From assembly GCA_035325645.1 (NCBI GenBank), contig DAOKZK010000003.1:12171-76170 (forward strand): a DNA stretch of 64,000 nucleotides, given 5' to 3'. The notes beneath the pieces are model-generated. The model was not told the origin of the DNA. It was given only the letters and a program-made list of their open reading frames with translations, and ran no database searches. The translations under genes and the position numbers were made by a program. Positions 19,511 to 28,101 of this stretch are shown here, one piece after another (the stretch's first letter is position 1; each line of letters starts with the position of its first letter). Origin of the DNA: Macondimonas sp035325645. GTDB lineage: Bacteria; Pseudomonadota; Gammaproteobacteria; UBA5335.

Positions 19511-19906
19511 TCAGGGACTGGTCGACAGCATGACCGACGGCACGAATCCGCCGACGATCGGGATCGCCTGCAAACTCGAGGTCGCGAGAGACAGGCCGGC
19601 GTTGACCTTGCCCACACCGGTGGTCCGTGCCATCCCAACCTTGGCCGGGTAGCCTGGCGCAAAAGCACTCACCAGATTCTGCCCGGTCGTCACGAGCGGC
19701 GCCGGCGCCTTGCTCGCGTACACATCATAGGCAAAAGGAGCATCGAACTGCTTGCTTCCGACGGTGAGCACATAGCCCTGCGCGGAGGTCTGTGCGGAGA
19801 CCTCTGCCAGTGCCGGCTCTGACAGAACTTTCATTTCGGCCATCGACACAGCGGAAAATCCTGCCAAAGCCACGCCAGAAACAGCCATCAAAATACGCTT
19901 GTTCAT
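19511..19906 (-). CDS. Small secreted protein, paralogue A of an unknown family
   Basis: This 131-residue protein starts at ATG 19906 behind GGAG. It has a signal peptide (RILMAVSGVALAGFSAVSMA) with cleavage predicted after SMA. The mature part has no cysteine and no further membrane segment. It aligns with the gene at 20162-20551: PFAYDVYASKAPA, AFAPGYPAKVGMARTT, KVNAGLSLATSSLQAIP and GGFVPSV all have counterparts. The N-terminal LSEPALAEVSAQ resembles the LSDxxLSxVTGQ start seen in paralogue B. A sigma-54-like element lies 82 bp upstream. Function is unknown. Confidence 0.8.
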   Translation of the reverse strand: MNKRILMAVSGVALAGFSAVSMAEMKVLSEPALAEVSAQTSAQGYVLTVGSKQFDAPFAYDVYASKAPAPLVTTGQNLVSAFAPGYPAKVGMARTTGVGKVNAGLSLATSSLQAIPIVGGFVPSVMLSTSP

Positions 19907-19987
19907 GTTTGGTTAACTCCACGTTCTACACACAACTCTTGGACAACTTGAAACGAATGAAATTGATTCGATTCGTCCATATACAGA

Positions 19988-20003
19988 GGCAAAAAGCCTG
20001 CCA
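19988..20003 (-). promoter_or_regulatory. Candidate sigma-54 (-24/-12) promoter of paralogue A
   Basis: The minus strand reads TGGCAGGCTTTTTGCC, with GG and GC exactly ten bases apart, close to the consensus TGGCACG-N4-TTGCA. Transcription would begin about 70 bp before the ATG at 19906. The same arrangement occurs before paralogue B. Confidence 0.55.
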
Positions 20004-20067
20004 CTCAAGAAGCATAGATGACTCTTGCCATGCGCAAACGCATCCACATTACTGAGCGGAAATAAGT

Positions 20068-20072
20068 GTCAC
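20068..20072 (-). promoter_or_regulatory. Candidate activator site upstream of paralogue A
   Basis: GTGAC on the minus strand in the context AANNGTGACNNTT lies 65 bp upstream of the -24 box. The same context occurs 69 bp upstream of the -24 box of paralogue B. The motif is short, so chance is possible. Confidence 0.25.
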
Positions 20073-20111
20073 TTTTATCCCTTCTGAGGCACAGTCTGCC
20101 TCGAATGAAAT

Positions 20112-20137
20112 AAAAAAAGGGCCGAAATGGCCCTTTT
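20112..20137 (-). terminator. Rho-independent terminator of paralogue B
   Basis: On the minus strand a GGGCC/GGCCC stem, extended by A-T pairs, surrounds a five-base loop and is followed by seven T residues. It lies 24 bp past the stop of the gene at 20162-20551, so paralogues A and B are probably separate transcripts. Confidence 0.85.
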
Positions 20138-20161
20138 CAAGGAAAGCAGGAACCCTCAGGT

Positions 20162-20551
20162 TCAGGGAGGCGAGACCTCTCCCACAGAGACGTTCGGAAC
20201 GAACGGCCCGATCAATGGCTTGCCCTGCAGCGTCGTGGTCGCAGCGCCCAGAACGGCATTCTTTTTAACCAATGCAGCGGTACGCGTCGCTGCAACGTTG
20301 GACGGATAATCAGGCGCCCAGATGCCGACGAAAGTAGCTACCGACGCTGAAGTGGCCGGAGCCTTGGCCGCGAACACCTCATGCGCAAACGGAATGGTGT
20401 AGGTATCCGTGACGATTCCCGCAACCGTTACCGTATAGGCCTGGCCCGTCACATCACTGAGCTGACGATCCGACAGATGGGACATCTGCGCGCCGACGGG
20501 CAGCGAGACAAACGCCAAAGCAGCCAATGAACCCAGATGCAATTTCTTCAT
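20162..20551 (-). CDS. Small secreted protein, paralogue B of an unknown family
   Basis: The 129-residue protein starts at ATG 20551 with GGAGGAG upstream. A signal peptide (KKLHLGSLAALAFVSLPVGA) is followed by MSHLSDRQLSDVTGQAYTV. This LSDxxLSxVTGQ pattern recalls the mature start of DUF6160-type small surface proteins of Gammaproteobacteria, as I remember them. The rest parallels paralogue A: PFAHEVFAAKAPA, WAPDYPSNVAATRT, KKNAVLGAATTTLQGKP and GPFVPNV, ending SPP. It has no cysteines. Function is unknown; export and perhaps surface assembly are inferred. Confidence 0.82.
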   Translation of the reverse strand: MKKLHLGSLAALAFVSLPVGAQMSHLSDRQLSDVTGQAYTVTVAGIVTDTYTIPFAHEVFAAKAPATSASVATFVGIWAPDYPSNVAATRTAALVKKNAVLGAATTTLQGKPLIGPFVPNVSVGEVSPP

Positions 20552-20628
20552 GTACTGTCTCCTCCAGAAAATACCCCTTGAACTCATGTTGGCGAAAGCG
20601 AGCTGCAATCGCCGACGCTGGAGGGAAA

Positions 20629-20644
20629 TGCAATTCATGGGCCA
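20629..20644 (-). promoter_or_regulatory. Candidate sigma-54 (-24/-12) promoter of paralogue B
   Basis: The minus strand reads TGGCCCATGAATTGCA, which has the GG-N10-GC spacing and a good match at TGGC and TTGCA. It lies 78 bp upstream of ATG 20551, nearly the same distance as in paralogue A. Confidence 0.58.
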
Positions 20645-20662
20645 AACTTGACGATGCGCGGC

Positions 20663-20698
20663 AAAAAAGGAACGGCCGAAAATGAAAAAGCATTTCGG
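20663..20698 (-). terminator. Possible terminator after the alpha/beta-hydrolase gene
   Basis: On the minus strand CCGAAATG and CATTTTCGG form an imperfect stem around CTTTTT. Six T residues follow about seven bases later. It lies 55 bp past the stop of the gene at 20754-21752 and upstream of the sigma-54-like element. Confidence 0.45.
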
Positions 20699-20712
20699 AT
20701 CTGACAAAAAAA

Positions 20713-20717
20713 GTCAC
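20713..20717 (-). promoter_or_regulatory. Candidate activator site upstream of paralogue B
   Basis: The minus strand has GTGAC in the context AANNGTGACNNTT, 69 bp upstream of the -24 box. An overlapping TGAC-N7-GTCA inverted repeat spans 20702-20716. The evidence is the shared motif and similar spacing with paralogue A only. Confidence 0.25.
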
Positions 20718-20753
20718 AATTGAGCAGCGAAGGTCAACTTCGTTGCTTCGGTG

Positions 20754-21752
20754 TCAGCCGTCTGTGACGTCAGGGTCAGGGACGACACCGACAGCCGCAG
20801 CACCAACGGGCGGGATTGCCGTGGGAGCGTCCTGAGCCAGCATATGGGAGGTCTCCGGAGCCTCCACCACGCGTACCGGTTCCCCCGTCTGACGAGCACT
20901 GCGTGCCATGTGGCTGCGACTCAGGATCAGATCCCGGTCGGCCACGAGTATCCACGTCCGCGCATCGCGGAACGCCTCGTAGGCGGCCGTCGTTCGGAAA
21001 CGCATCCACGACTGGATGTCCTGCACATTGGTGACGACCGTCCGGGCCCGCCTGGCGTTGAACCACAGCCGGGAAGCCAATTCCAGCTTCTGGCCACGGG
21101 GCGGACCGAACGCCAGCCGCCCCAGTTGCCTCATGGGCAGGCGCCGAAGCAGTGGAAACAGGGCCGGTAGCAGCCAAAGACCCGGAGCCGTCGCAGCCAA
21201 GGCAAGGCTCGGGTGTATCCGCCCCTGAGGAAGCACGGGAGCCTCGAGCAGGTATTCGATCTCGAGACGACGATGCAACTCGGGGCTCTGCAGGGCGGCT
21301 TCGAGGACCACCGCGCCACCGCGCGAATGCCCGTGCAAGCGGATGGGACCGCTGCGCACCAGATGCGTGAGCACCTGGTTGAGCACCGCTGCGTCGTGAG
21401 AGATGGTCCCGACGGCATAAGGCAGCGGCCGATCCCAATCCACAGCCTGAGCGCGCGCCTCGGGCGCAACCGTGGTGACATGGTAGTCGGCATTGTTGAG
21501 ATAGATGCAATCGAGGTCGGCATCCTCATACAAGCCGTCGAAGTACCACACCTCTTCCAGGAAACCCGGCACGCAGACGACAGTCGCTCGCGGCGTGGCT
21601 GCCGCCCGCCTCACCAAAGCGTGGCAGGCACCGATCCGCAAGATTTCTCCATCGAAATCCTTGGCGTAGATCGGCAATGTCGGTCGGTCGAGTTGCCGCT
21701 GTCGCAGCGCCGCAATCCCACCGATCAGCAACAAGCACCACAGCCACATCAT
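20754..21752 (-). CDS. Alpha/beta-hydrolase with N-terminal membrane segment
   Basis: The 332-residue protein begins with a short hydrophobic segment (MMWLWCLLLIGGIAAL) that could anchor it. VVCVPGFLEE fits the oxyanion region, GHSRGG (Ser143) is the nucleophile elbow, and a late TSHML histidine may complete the triad. ILVADRDLIL precedes it as the acid strand. Substrate is unknown; an esterase or lipase is plausible. It lies 41 bp after tldD on the same strand, so it could be the last gene of that array. Confidence 0.78.
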   Translation of the reverse strand: MMWLWCLLLIGGIAALRQRQLDRPTLPIYAKDFDGEILRIGACHALVRRAAATPRATVVCVPGFLEEVWYFDGLYEDADLDCIYLNNADYHVTTVAPEARAQAVDWDRPLPYAVGTISHDAAVLNQVLTHLVRSGPIRLHGHSRGGAVVLEAALQSPELHRRLEIEYLLEAPVLPQGRIHPSLALAATAPGLWLLPALFPLLRRLPMRQLGRLAFGPPRGQKLELASRLWFNARRARTVVTNVQDIQSWMRFRTTAAYEAFRDARTWILVADRDLILSRSHMARSARQTGEPVRVVEAPETSHMLAQDAPTAIPPVGAAAVGVVPDPDVTDG

Positions 21753-21793
21753 GGCTTCACCTCCCTCCTGTGAAGAGTCTTGAGATGTCCCCG

Positions 21794-23266
21794 TCAGACC
21801 ACGTGTGTGCCACCCACCGTCAGGCCGTCGATGCGCAAGGTGGGCTGCCCGACCCCGACGGGCACGCTCTGTCCGTCCTTGCCGCAGGTACCGACCCCTT
21901 CGTCGAGTTGCAGGTCGTGGCCCAGCATGCTGACCCGGGTCAGCACGTCGGGACCGTTGCCGATCAGCGTCGCGCCCTTGACGGGGCGTCCGATGCGGCC
22001 GTTCTCGATCAGATAGGCTTCGCTGGCCGAAAAAACGAACTTGCCCGATGTGATGTCCACCTGACCGCCGCCGAAATTGACGGCATACAGGCCGTGCGGC
22101 ACCGAGCGAATGATCTCTTCGGGGTCGTGCGGCCCGGGCATGAGATAGGTGTTGGTCATCCGCGGCATGGGCAGGTGACTGTAGGATTCCCGGCGACCAT
22201 TGCCGGTCGGCGTCATGCCCATCAGCCGGGCGTTGTGCTTGTCCTGCAGATACCCCCGCAGCCGGCCGCCTTCGATCAGGACCGTCTGCTGACCTGGCGT
22301 GCCTTCGTCATCGACCGTGAGCGAGCCGCGCCGGTCCGCCAGGGTACCGTCGTCGACCACCGTGCACAGGGTGCTGGCGACGGTCTCGCCCAATCGGCCG
22401 CTGAAGGCGGATGTCCCCTTGCGATTGAAGTCCCCTTCGAGACCGTGCCCGATCGCCTCGTGCAGCAGGATGCCGGGCCAACCGGGACCGAGGACCACCG
22501 TCATCGTCCCGGCTGGGGCAGGGCCCGCCTCCAACGCCACGAGCGCCTGACGCACGGCTTCGCTCGCATGATGACGCGCGGCGTCGCGCGCCTGCAGCAC
22601 GTCATAGCCGAACCGCCCCCCGCCGCCCGAGCTGCCCCGCTCGCGGCGACCGCTCTGCTCGACCACCACGGACACGTTGAGCCGCACCAGCGGCCGCACA
22701 TCGGCGGCGAGCGTGCCGTCGGTGCCTGCCACCAGCATGACTTCCTCGACGGCTGCAAGGCTGACCATGACCTGCCGCACCCGCGGCTCCCGTCTTGCTT
22801 CGGCCTCGGCCGCCTGCAGGAGCGCCAGTTTGTCGGCAACGGTCGTGCCGGCCAAGGGATCGCGATCGCCGTAGCGCGGTGTGGCCATGCGCGATTGCAG
22901 CGCCATCGGCGCGACACCCACGCTCACCTGCTGCCCCTGGCGCAAAATGGCCCGTGCGGCGTGAGCGGCTTCACGCAGGGCTTGCGGATGGATTTCGTCC
23001 GAATAGGCAAATCCCGTCTTTTCGCCCGACAGCACCCGCACGCCGACGCCCTGCTCGACCGAAAAGTCCCCTTCCTTGACGCGGCCGTCCTCCAGACTGA
23101 AGGATTCCGAGCGTACCTGCTGAAAATAGAGGTCGCCGCCGTCGGCGCCCGCTGCGACCAGTTCGCCCAGCGTCGTCGACAGAAGCTGCTGACCGATCTC
23201 GCCTGGCGTCAGCAGTTGGGCTCGGGCCACATCCAGCGCGATAGCGAGGTCGCGTTGATTCCTCAC
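21794..23266 (-). CDS. tldD: Metalloprotease TldD
   Basis: TldD, with TldE/PmbA, forms a zinc protease that trims small peptides such as microcin B17 precursor and antitoxin CcdA. The 490-residue sequence has GDLYFQ, EQGVGVR, the zinc motif HEAIGHGLEGDFNR (HExxxH), and GKEGQ-like GKDGQSVPVGVGQPT at the C-terminus. The GTG at 23266 overlaps the nit stop as GTGA; the open frame up to 23566 has no similarity. Its partner gene pmbA is not in the window. Confidence 0.95.
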   Translation of the reverse strand: MRNQRDLAIALDVARAQLLTPGEIGQQLLSTTLGELVAAGADGGDLYFQQVRSESFSLEDGRVKEGDFSVEQGVGVRVLSGEKTGFAYSDEIHPQALREAAHAARAILRQGQQVSVGVAPMALQSRMATPRYGDRDPLAGTTVADKLALLQAAEAEARREPRVRQVMVSLAAVEEVMLVAGTDGTLAADVRPLVRLNVSVVVEQSGRRERGSSGGGGRFGYDVLQARDAARHHASEAVRQALVALEAGPAPAGTMTVVLGPGWPGILLHEAIGHGLEGDFNRKGTSAFSGRLGETVASTLCTVVDDGTLADRRGSLTVDDEGTPGQQTVLIEGGRLRGYLQDKHNARLMGMTPTGNGRRESYSHLPMPRMTNTYLMPGPHDPEEIIRSVPHGLYAVNFGGGQVDITSGKFVFSASEAYLIENGRIGRPVKGATLIGNGPDVLTRVSMLGHDLQLDEGVGTCGKDGQSVPVGVGQPTLRIDGLTVGGTHVV

Positions 23267-24087
23267 GGCAGGGTCACTCCGAAACGGCGATGGGACAACA
23301 CGGGAAAGGACGTCCGCAGATCCTGCACCCGCCGGACATCGATCTCGCCCAGCACGAAACCCGATCCGCGCGGCAGCACATCGATGATCGTGCCCCACGG
23401 ATCGACCAGCAGGCTGTGGCCGAAGGTCTCGCGACCGTTGACGTGATACCCGCCTTGAGCCGCGGCGACGCCGTACATGAGATTCTCGACCGCCCGAGCA
23501 CGCAGCAACAGATCCCAGTGGGCCTGACCCGTGCGGTAGGTGAATGCCGCCGGCAAGGCGAACCACTCGGCCCCGGCGTCCACCATCGCCCGGAAAAGCT
23601 CGGGGAAACGGAGGTCATAGCACACCGCCAGGCCCATCCGGCCAGCCGGAGTATCGACCACCACCACACGTTCGCCGGCCTGCTGGGTGGCCGACTCGCA
23701 ATAGGATTCCTCGCTTGCGGGAAGCCGGACATCGAACAGATGCATCTTGTCGAAGCGGCTCACCTGCCGGCCCTGATCATCGAATACCAGGCAAGCCGGG
23801 GCGACTTTGGGGTCATCCGCGATCCGCAGCGGGATGGTGCCAGCGACGATCCACAGGCGTTCTCGCTGGGCCGTGCGGGCGAGCTGATCCTGAATCAGAC
23901 CTTGGCCCGGGGTTTCGGCAATGGCCAGCTTGTCCTGGTCCTTCATACCCATGCAGGCGAAATGCTCCGGCAGAACCGCAATCCGCGCGCCTGCCTGCGC
24001 CGCTTTCGTCAGCAATCGCTCCGCCTCGATGAGATTCGCGGCCACCTGCGGACCCGAAGCCATCTGGATGCCTGCCACCTTCACCAT
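23263..24087 (-). CDS. Carbon-nitrogen hydrolase, Nit1/omega-amidase-like
   Basis: This 274-residue nitrilase-superfamily protein has the Glu-Lys-Cys triad at E41 (LPEHFACMG), K114 (FDKMHLFDV) and C156 (AVCYDLRFPELF). Nit1-type enzymes hydrolyse deaminated glutathione or omega-amides as metabolite repair. It lies between yhdP and tldD, a common proteobacterial order, and overlaps tldD by 4 bp. Confidence 0.9.
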   Translation of the reverse strand: MVKVAGIQMASGPQVAANLIEAERLLTKAAQAGARIAVLPEHFACMGMKDQDKLAIAETPGQGLIQDQLARTAQRERLWIVAGTIPLRIADDPKVAPACLVFDDQGRQVSRFDKMHLFDVRLPASEESYCESATQQAGERVVVVDTPAGRMGLAVCYDLRFPELFRAMVDAGAEWFALPAAFTYRTGQAHWDLLLRARAVENLMYGVAAAQGGYHVNGRETFGHSLLVDPWGTIIDVLPRGSGFVLGEIDVRRVQDLRTSFPVLSHRRFGVTLP

Positions 24088-24159
24088 TCGACGGTCCTCC
24101 CCATCTGACCGACGATAAGACCCTGTTGCGCCTCTGTCCAGAAAAACCTGCCGCGAGCC

Positions 24160-27100
24160 TCACGGCCGCCGCACTTCGGGAAGATTGAAGGGTCCCTGTT
24201 CCCGCTCCAGCGTCGCCGCGTCGAAATCCCCTGCGAACCGATAGCGGATCTGAACCAGGCGGCTGATGGGTTGGCGCAGGAGTTCCCGTCCCATCAAGAC
24301 CGCTGCCCCGGCGATCGGCCCCCCCGCCACCGTTGCCGCGATGGCCAGACCGGCCGACAGGCTGGGGGTGACGACGAGTTCCTGGTCGAAGCGGCGCCTG
24401 ACGAGGTCGCTGGTACCGCTCATGCGAACATCGGCTGCCGAACCTTTCAGTTCCAGCGGTCGGGTTTCGATCACGCCGCCCCGGAGCGACAGATCGCCGC
24501 GAATTGTGTCGAACGGCAAACTCGGCCGGAACACGCCGGAGAAGTCACGGGTCAGGCGCCGCGGCAGATCGTAAAGCCCCGCGAGACTCATCACGATGCC
24601 CGTGGTGGGGCGCGCCTCGCGAAAAATGATGGATCCGTCCTCGGCGCCCAGCTTGAAGTTGCCGGTGGTCTGCCGCAGCGTCATGTCCCAGGGCGCGCCG
24701 GTCCAGTCGAGGTCGGCGGTGAGCGTCGCCTTGCGCGCCTCTATCGCATCCGGGTAGCCGAGGCGCCGCGCAAGTGTCGGCAGGTCGGCCGTTTCCATTT
24801 CCAGACGCACGCTCGTCTGCGCACGGGATCCCTGCAACCGCCATTCGCCCGATCCCCGCGCCTGCAGGAGGGTGCTTTCGAGGACGCCCCGCGACAGGGC
24901 AACCCCGTCGGCTACGGGCTCGATCTGAAGGCCAAGTCGCCCCAGATCGCTGCCCCGGTAGCGCAGGCGATCCACGCGCAGGCGCAGCGCCGGCACTTGC
25001 CGCGGATCGAATGTCGAAACCGCGACGGGTGGTGCGATCGCTCCGCTCTCCACATCCGGGCTCCGCGGCGGAATCAAGGCGTCCAGATCGAGCCACCGCA
25101 ACTCCGCCTGCCATACCGCGTCACCCGCCCGGCGCAGGACGCCGTCGAGCGCCGGCGCGCGCACTTGCAGACTCGGCGCCGCGCCATCGCGGACGAGCGC
25201 CAGTTGAACATCGTTCTGCCGCAATGACTTCCATTCCACGACGCCGAGATTCAACTGTCCGCCGCCGAACCAGGCCGGCAGGGTCCATCCCGTCTTGCGA
25301 TTCGGGGCGCCTGGCTCCCTCGGCGCCCAGACCGACGCCCACCGACCGACGTCGCCCAGATCGACACGTTCCAGCGCGCCGCGTATCCACAGGCCCGGCT
25401 GATCCGGCAGCCGTTCCACACGCTGGTCGACGCCCACGCCGCCCCGGTCGAAAGACCAGCCGTCGCCGTCCTGCTGCAAGCGCAACAGCCCGTGCAGCCG
25501 CCCCTCGCCCTGATTGACCTGGATCAGGTGTCGATCGGCATCTCCATTGCCTTCGATGACCAGGGCGCGCTCCTCGTCGGCGCTCTTGCCCAGGGGCGTG
25601 GGCCAGTCCAGCTTCATCCCGGTCAGCGGACTGCGTATGGACCACTGCAACCGTCCCCCCCCCAGTACGGACAGATCGGCCTCGAATCCGGTCGCGCCCT
25701 GCATCGTGCGGGGATCGAGGAAATCCAGCTCACGGCGCAACACGGCTGCCGGCACGCGCCCCCGCATCTGTACGCGGGTCGGGCGAAATCCGCGCGGTTT
25801 CCGGGGATCCTCGATCGGACTCACCTGCACCCGAATCGGCTCTCCGTCGAGCCGCGCATCGACATCCTTCGCTTCCAGCCGGTCTTCATGAAACCTGAGG
25901 CTGCCGCGGATATCGTCCAGCCCGACGCGCCAGGCAGGCTGCGTAAAGCGGGCGCCGTCCCAATGCACCGCACCGTCCACCGAAGCGTCGTCCATCGCGT
26001 GAAGCGGCAGGCGCAGCGCCAGATCGAGTCGGACCGGTCCGCTACCGCGGGCGCCATCGAGCAACACGCGCACGGCCTGCCCCGGGGGGGAATGGCTGAG
26101 ATAGTCGAGCGCCGCCTGGTGATCCCCCTGACCTCGACCGACGGCCGTCAGCACCTGCTCGCCATAGTCGGCCATCTCCACCGTCGTCTGCTCCAACACC
26201 ATGCCGTGGCTGCGCGCCGACCGGGCATCGACGCGAAAGCCGGTGCCGGTGAAGGTGAGGTCGGCATCCACAGCCTCCATCACGGGCCAATGCGGATCGA
26301 ATCGCAGCGCGCCATCCTCGACGTGCGCGACCACCTCGAAGGTTCCGCCGCCGTCACGGAACGGGAAGCGCTGCAGATCGCCCTGCAACCGCAGCCGCCC
26401 GTCCCGGATGCGTCCGTCGAGGATGGCGCTGCGCAGCCACCGGGCGGTGGGTTCGGGCAGATGATGACGCGGCAGATAGCGATCCAGGGCCGCGGCATTG
26501 CCGTCGCGGAAATCGACCTGCAGATCGATTGCGGGACGCCGGCCGGCAGGAATGGCCAGCGCCAGCGTGCCGTCCGCATTCAGATCGGGATGGCGGATGC
26601 GGATCACCGGCGACCAGAGCTTCCAGACATCGCCATCGCGCTCCCATTGCAGCTCGGTTTGCAGACCGCCTTTCGGCCACGACTTCTCGAACAGTTCGGG
26701 ATCGCTGAAGCCGACCGCATCGCCGCCGAGGCGTACCCACCCTCCCGAGCGATCGGCGTCGATCTCGCCATCGAGGCCGGAAAAGCCGGGAATGGCGCCG
26801 AGCGGCGCCCAGCCCAAGCCGTTGAATCGGGCCGACAGCCGGACATCTTTCCAACCTTGCGCAGCGCTGCCTGTCGCCGCAAACCGGACATCATGGACCT
26901 CGCCCTCGACCGGATGGTCGAAAGGTTTCCCGTCGGCGCCCTCGGCCAGTTCCTGACGCCATGCCGGAGGCACCGCTTGCCACACGCGCCGGACGTCCTG
27001 CAGACGCGCCGTCGACAGCGCGGCTTCATAGGACCCGGCACGGGTGTCGGTGGGCGCCAGTACCGCGAGATTCCCATCGACACGAGGCCAGGACCGGCCG

Positions 27101-28080
27101 TCCAGGGCGACTTCCAGATCGTCGAGATGAAGCGTCCACTCCTCGGCTCGCCCCTGCCAACGGAAGTGACCCGACAGCCGATCCAGCCGGCTCGCCGCAG
27201 CGGTGGCCGTCGGCGGCAGCCGGATGTTGCGAAGATCCGAGCTCAGCGTGAGCCGGCTCTCGCCGACTGGGTCCCAGTGACCCTCGAAGCGGAGATTCCA
27301 ATGCGAACCACGCAGATCGATCCAGCGCCCTACCCAAGGCTCGAAATAGTCCTTAGGGGTAGCCTCCACCAGCTCGGCGGCCGCGTCGATCACCCAATTC
27401 TGCGGCTCGGCCAAATCGCCACGCGCGTCCAGGGACAGCATGAAATTGCGGCCCAGCATCGCGGCGGAGCGACTGGCGACATCGATCCGGTGATGGGTGC
27501 CTGCGCTCCGCAGATGGACATCGACGCCCGTGAATCGCTGGAATGGCTGCTCGCGCCCGGCCATCGTCAGGCTCACCGTCGAATCGCGCAGGGTAATCTC
27601 GCCCAGTCGCTCCAGGACCGGCACTGCAGTCTTCCAGGCCGGCCCCGCATCGGTTTCGCCGCTGCCCACCGGGATGCCCTGGATCAGCCAGCGGCCGTCC
27701 AGACGCCGCTCAATGGCGATCTCGGCCTGGCGAATCTCCACCCGGCTCGGTACGGCCCGGCGGCCGTCGAGCAGGCGCCAGAACGAGAAGCCGACGCGCA
27801 CCTCGCGAAAAGCGACCGGCGTCTGCTCGTCGACGGCGCGAACCGTGACCTGGCCAAGCGCGACTTCCGGGCCGCGCCAACTCCAGTGCAGGGCCATGTG
27901 GTCCAGAGTCGCAGCGACCCCGAGGCTGGTCTCCAGCCAGCGCACCAGTTCCTCGCGATGCTGCGGCACCTCGCGTTGGAGCCAGAGTGCGCCCCCGATG
28001 CCGACCCCCAGCACGCCCAGCATCAGGACGCACAGCACGGCCGCGCTGCGACTCACACCCCGCCAGCCGACTCGCATCAT
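24160..28080 (-). CDS. yhdP: YhdP-family AsmA-like envelope protein
   Basis: This 1306-residue protein has one N-terminal membrane helix (AAVLCVLMLGVLGVGIGGALW) and a long periplasmic region rich in beta structure, as in AsmA-like proteins. YhdP members are thought to bridge the inner and outer membrane for phospholipid transport. The DLSLRGGVIETRPLELKGSAADV segment, shortened here as GGVIETRPLELKG, and the C-terminal LVQIRYRFAGD are typical. It lies between rng and nit, the conserved order. Confidence 0.93.
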   Translation of the reverse strand: MMRVGWRGVSRSAAVLCVLMLGVLGVGIGGALWLQREVPQHREELVRWLETSLGVAATLDHMALHWSWRGPEVALGQVTVRAVDEQTPVAFREVRVGFSFWRLLDGRRAVPSRVEIRQAEIAIERRLDGRWLIQGIPVGSGETDAGPAWKTAVPVLERLGEITLRDSTVSLTMAGREQPFQRFTGVDVHLRSAGTHHRIDVASRSAAMLGRNFMLSLDARGDLAEPQNWVIDAAAELVEATPKDYFEPWVGRWIDLRGSHWNLRFEGHWDPVGESRLTLSSDLRNIRLPPTATAAASRLDRLSGHFRWQGRAEEWTLHLDDLEVALDGRSWPRVDGNLAVLAPTDTRAGSYEAALSTARLQDVRRVWQAVPPAWRQELAEGADGKPFDHPVEGEVHDVRFAATGSAAQGWKDVRLSARFNGLGWAPLGAIPGFSGLDGEIDADRSGGWVRLGGDAVGFSDPELFEKSWPKGGLQTELQWERDGDVWKLWSPVIRIRHPDLNADGTLALAIPAGRRPAIDLQVDFRDGNAAALDRYLPRHHLPEPTARWLRSAILDGRIRDGRLRLQGDLQRFPFRDGGGTFEVVAHVEDGALRFDPHWPVMEAVDADLTFTGTGFRVDARSARSHGMVLEQTTVEMADYGEQVLTAVGRGQGDHQAALDYLSHSPPGQAVRVLLDGARGSGPVRLDLALRLPLHAMDDASVDGAVHWDGARFTQPAWRVGLDDIRGSLRFHEDRLEAKDVDARLDGEPIRVQVSPIEDPRKPRGFRPTRVQMRGRVPAAVLRRELDFLDPRTMQGATGFEADLSVLGGGRLQWSIRSPLTGMKLDWPTPLGKSADEERALVIEGNGDADRHLIQVNQGEGRLHGLLRLQQDGDGWSFDRGGVGVDQRVERLPDQPGLWIRGALERVDLGDVGRWASVWAPREPGAPNRKTGWTLPAWFGGGQLNLGVVEWKSLRQNDVQLALVRDGAAPSLQVRAPALDGVLRRAGDAVWQAELRWLDLDALIPPRSPDVESGAIAPPVAVSTFDPRQVPALRLRVDRLRYRGSDLGRLGLQIEPVADGVALSRGVLESTLLQARGSGEWRLQGSRAQTSVRLEMETADLPTLARRLGYPDAIEARKATLTADLDWTGAPWDMTLRQTTGNFKLGAEDGSIIFREARPTTGIVMSLAGLYDLPRRLTRDFSGVFRPSLPFDTIRGDLSLRGGVIETRPLELKGSAADVRMSGTSDLVRRRFDQELVVTPSLSAGLAIAATVAGGPIAGAAVLMGRELLRQPISRLVQIRYRFAGDFDAATLEREQGPFNLPEVRRP

Positions 28081-28101
28081 TCCCGGCGGTTCTTGCGGCG
28101 T

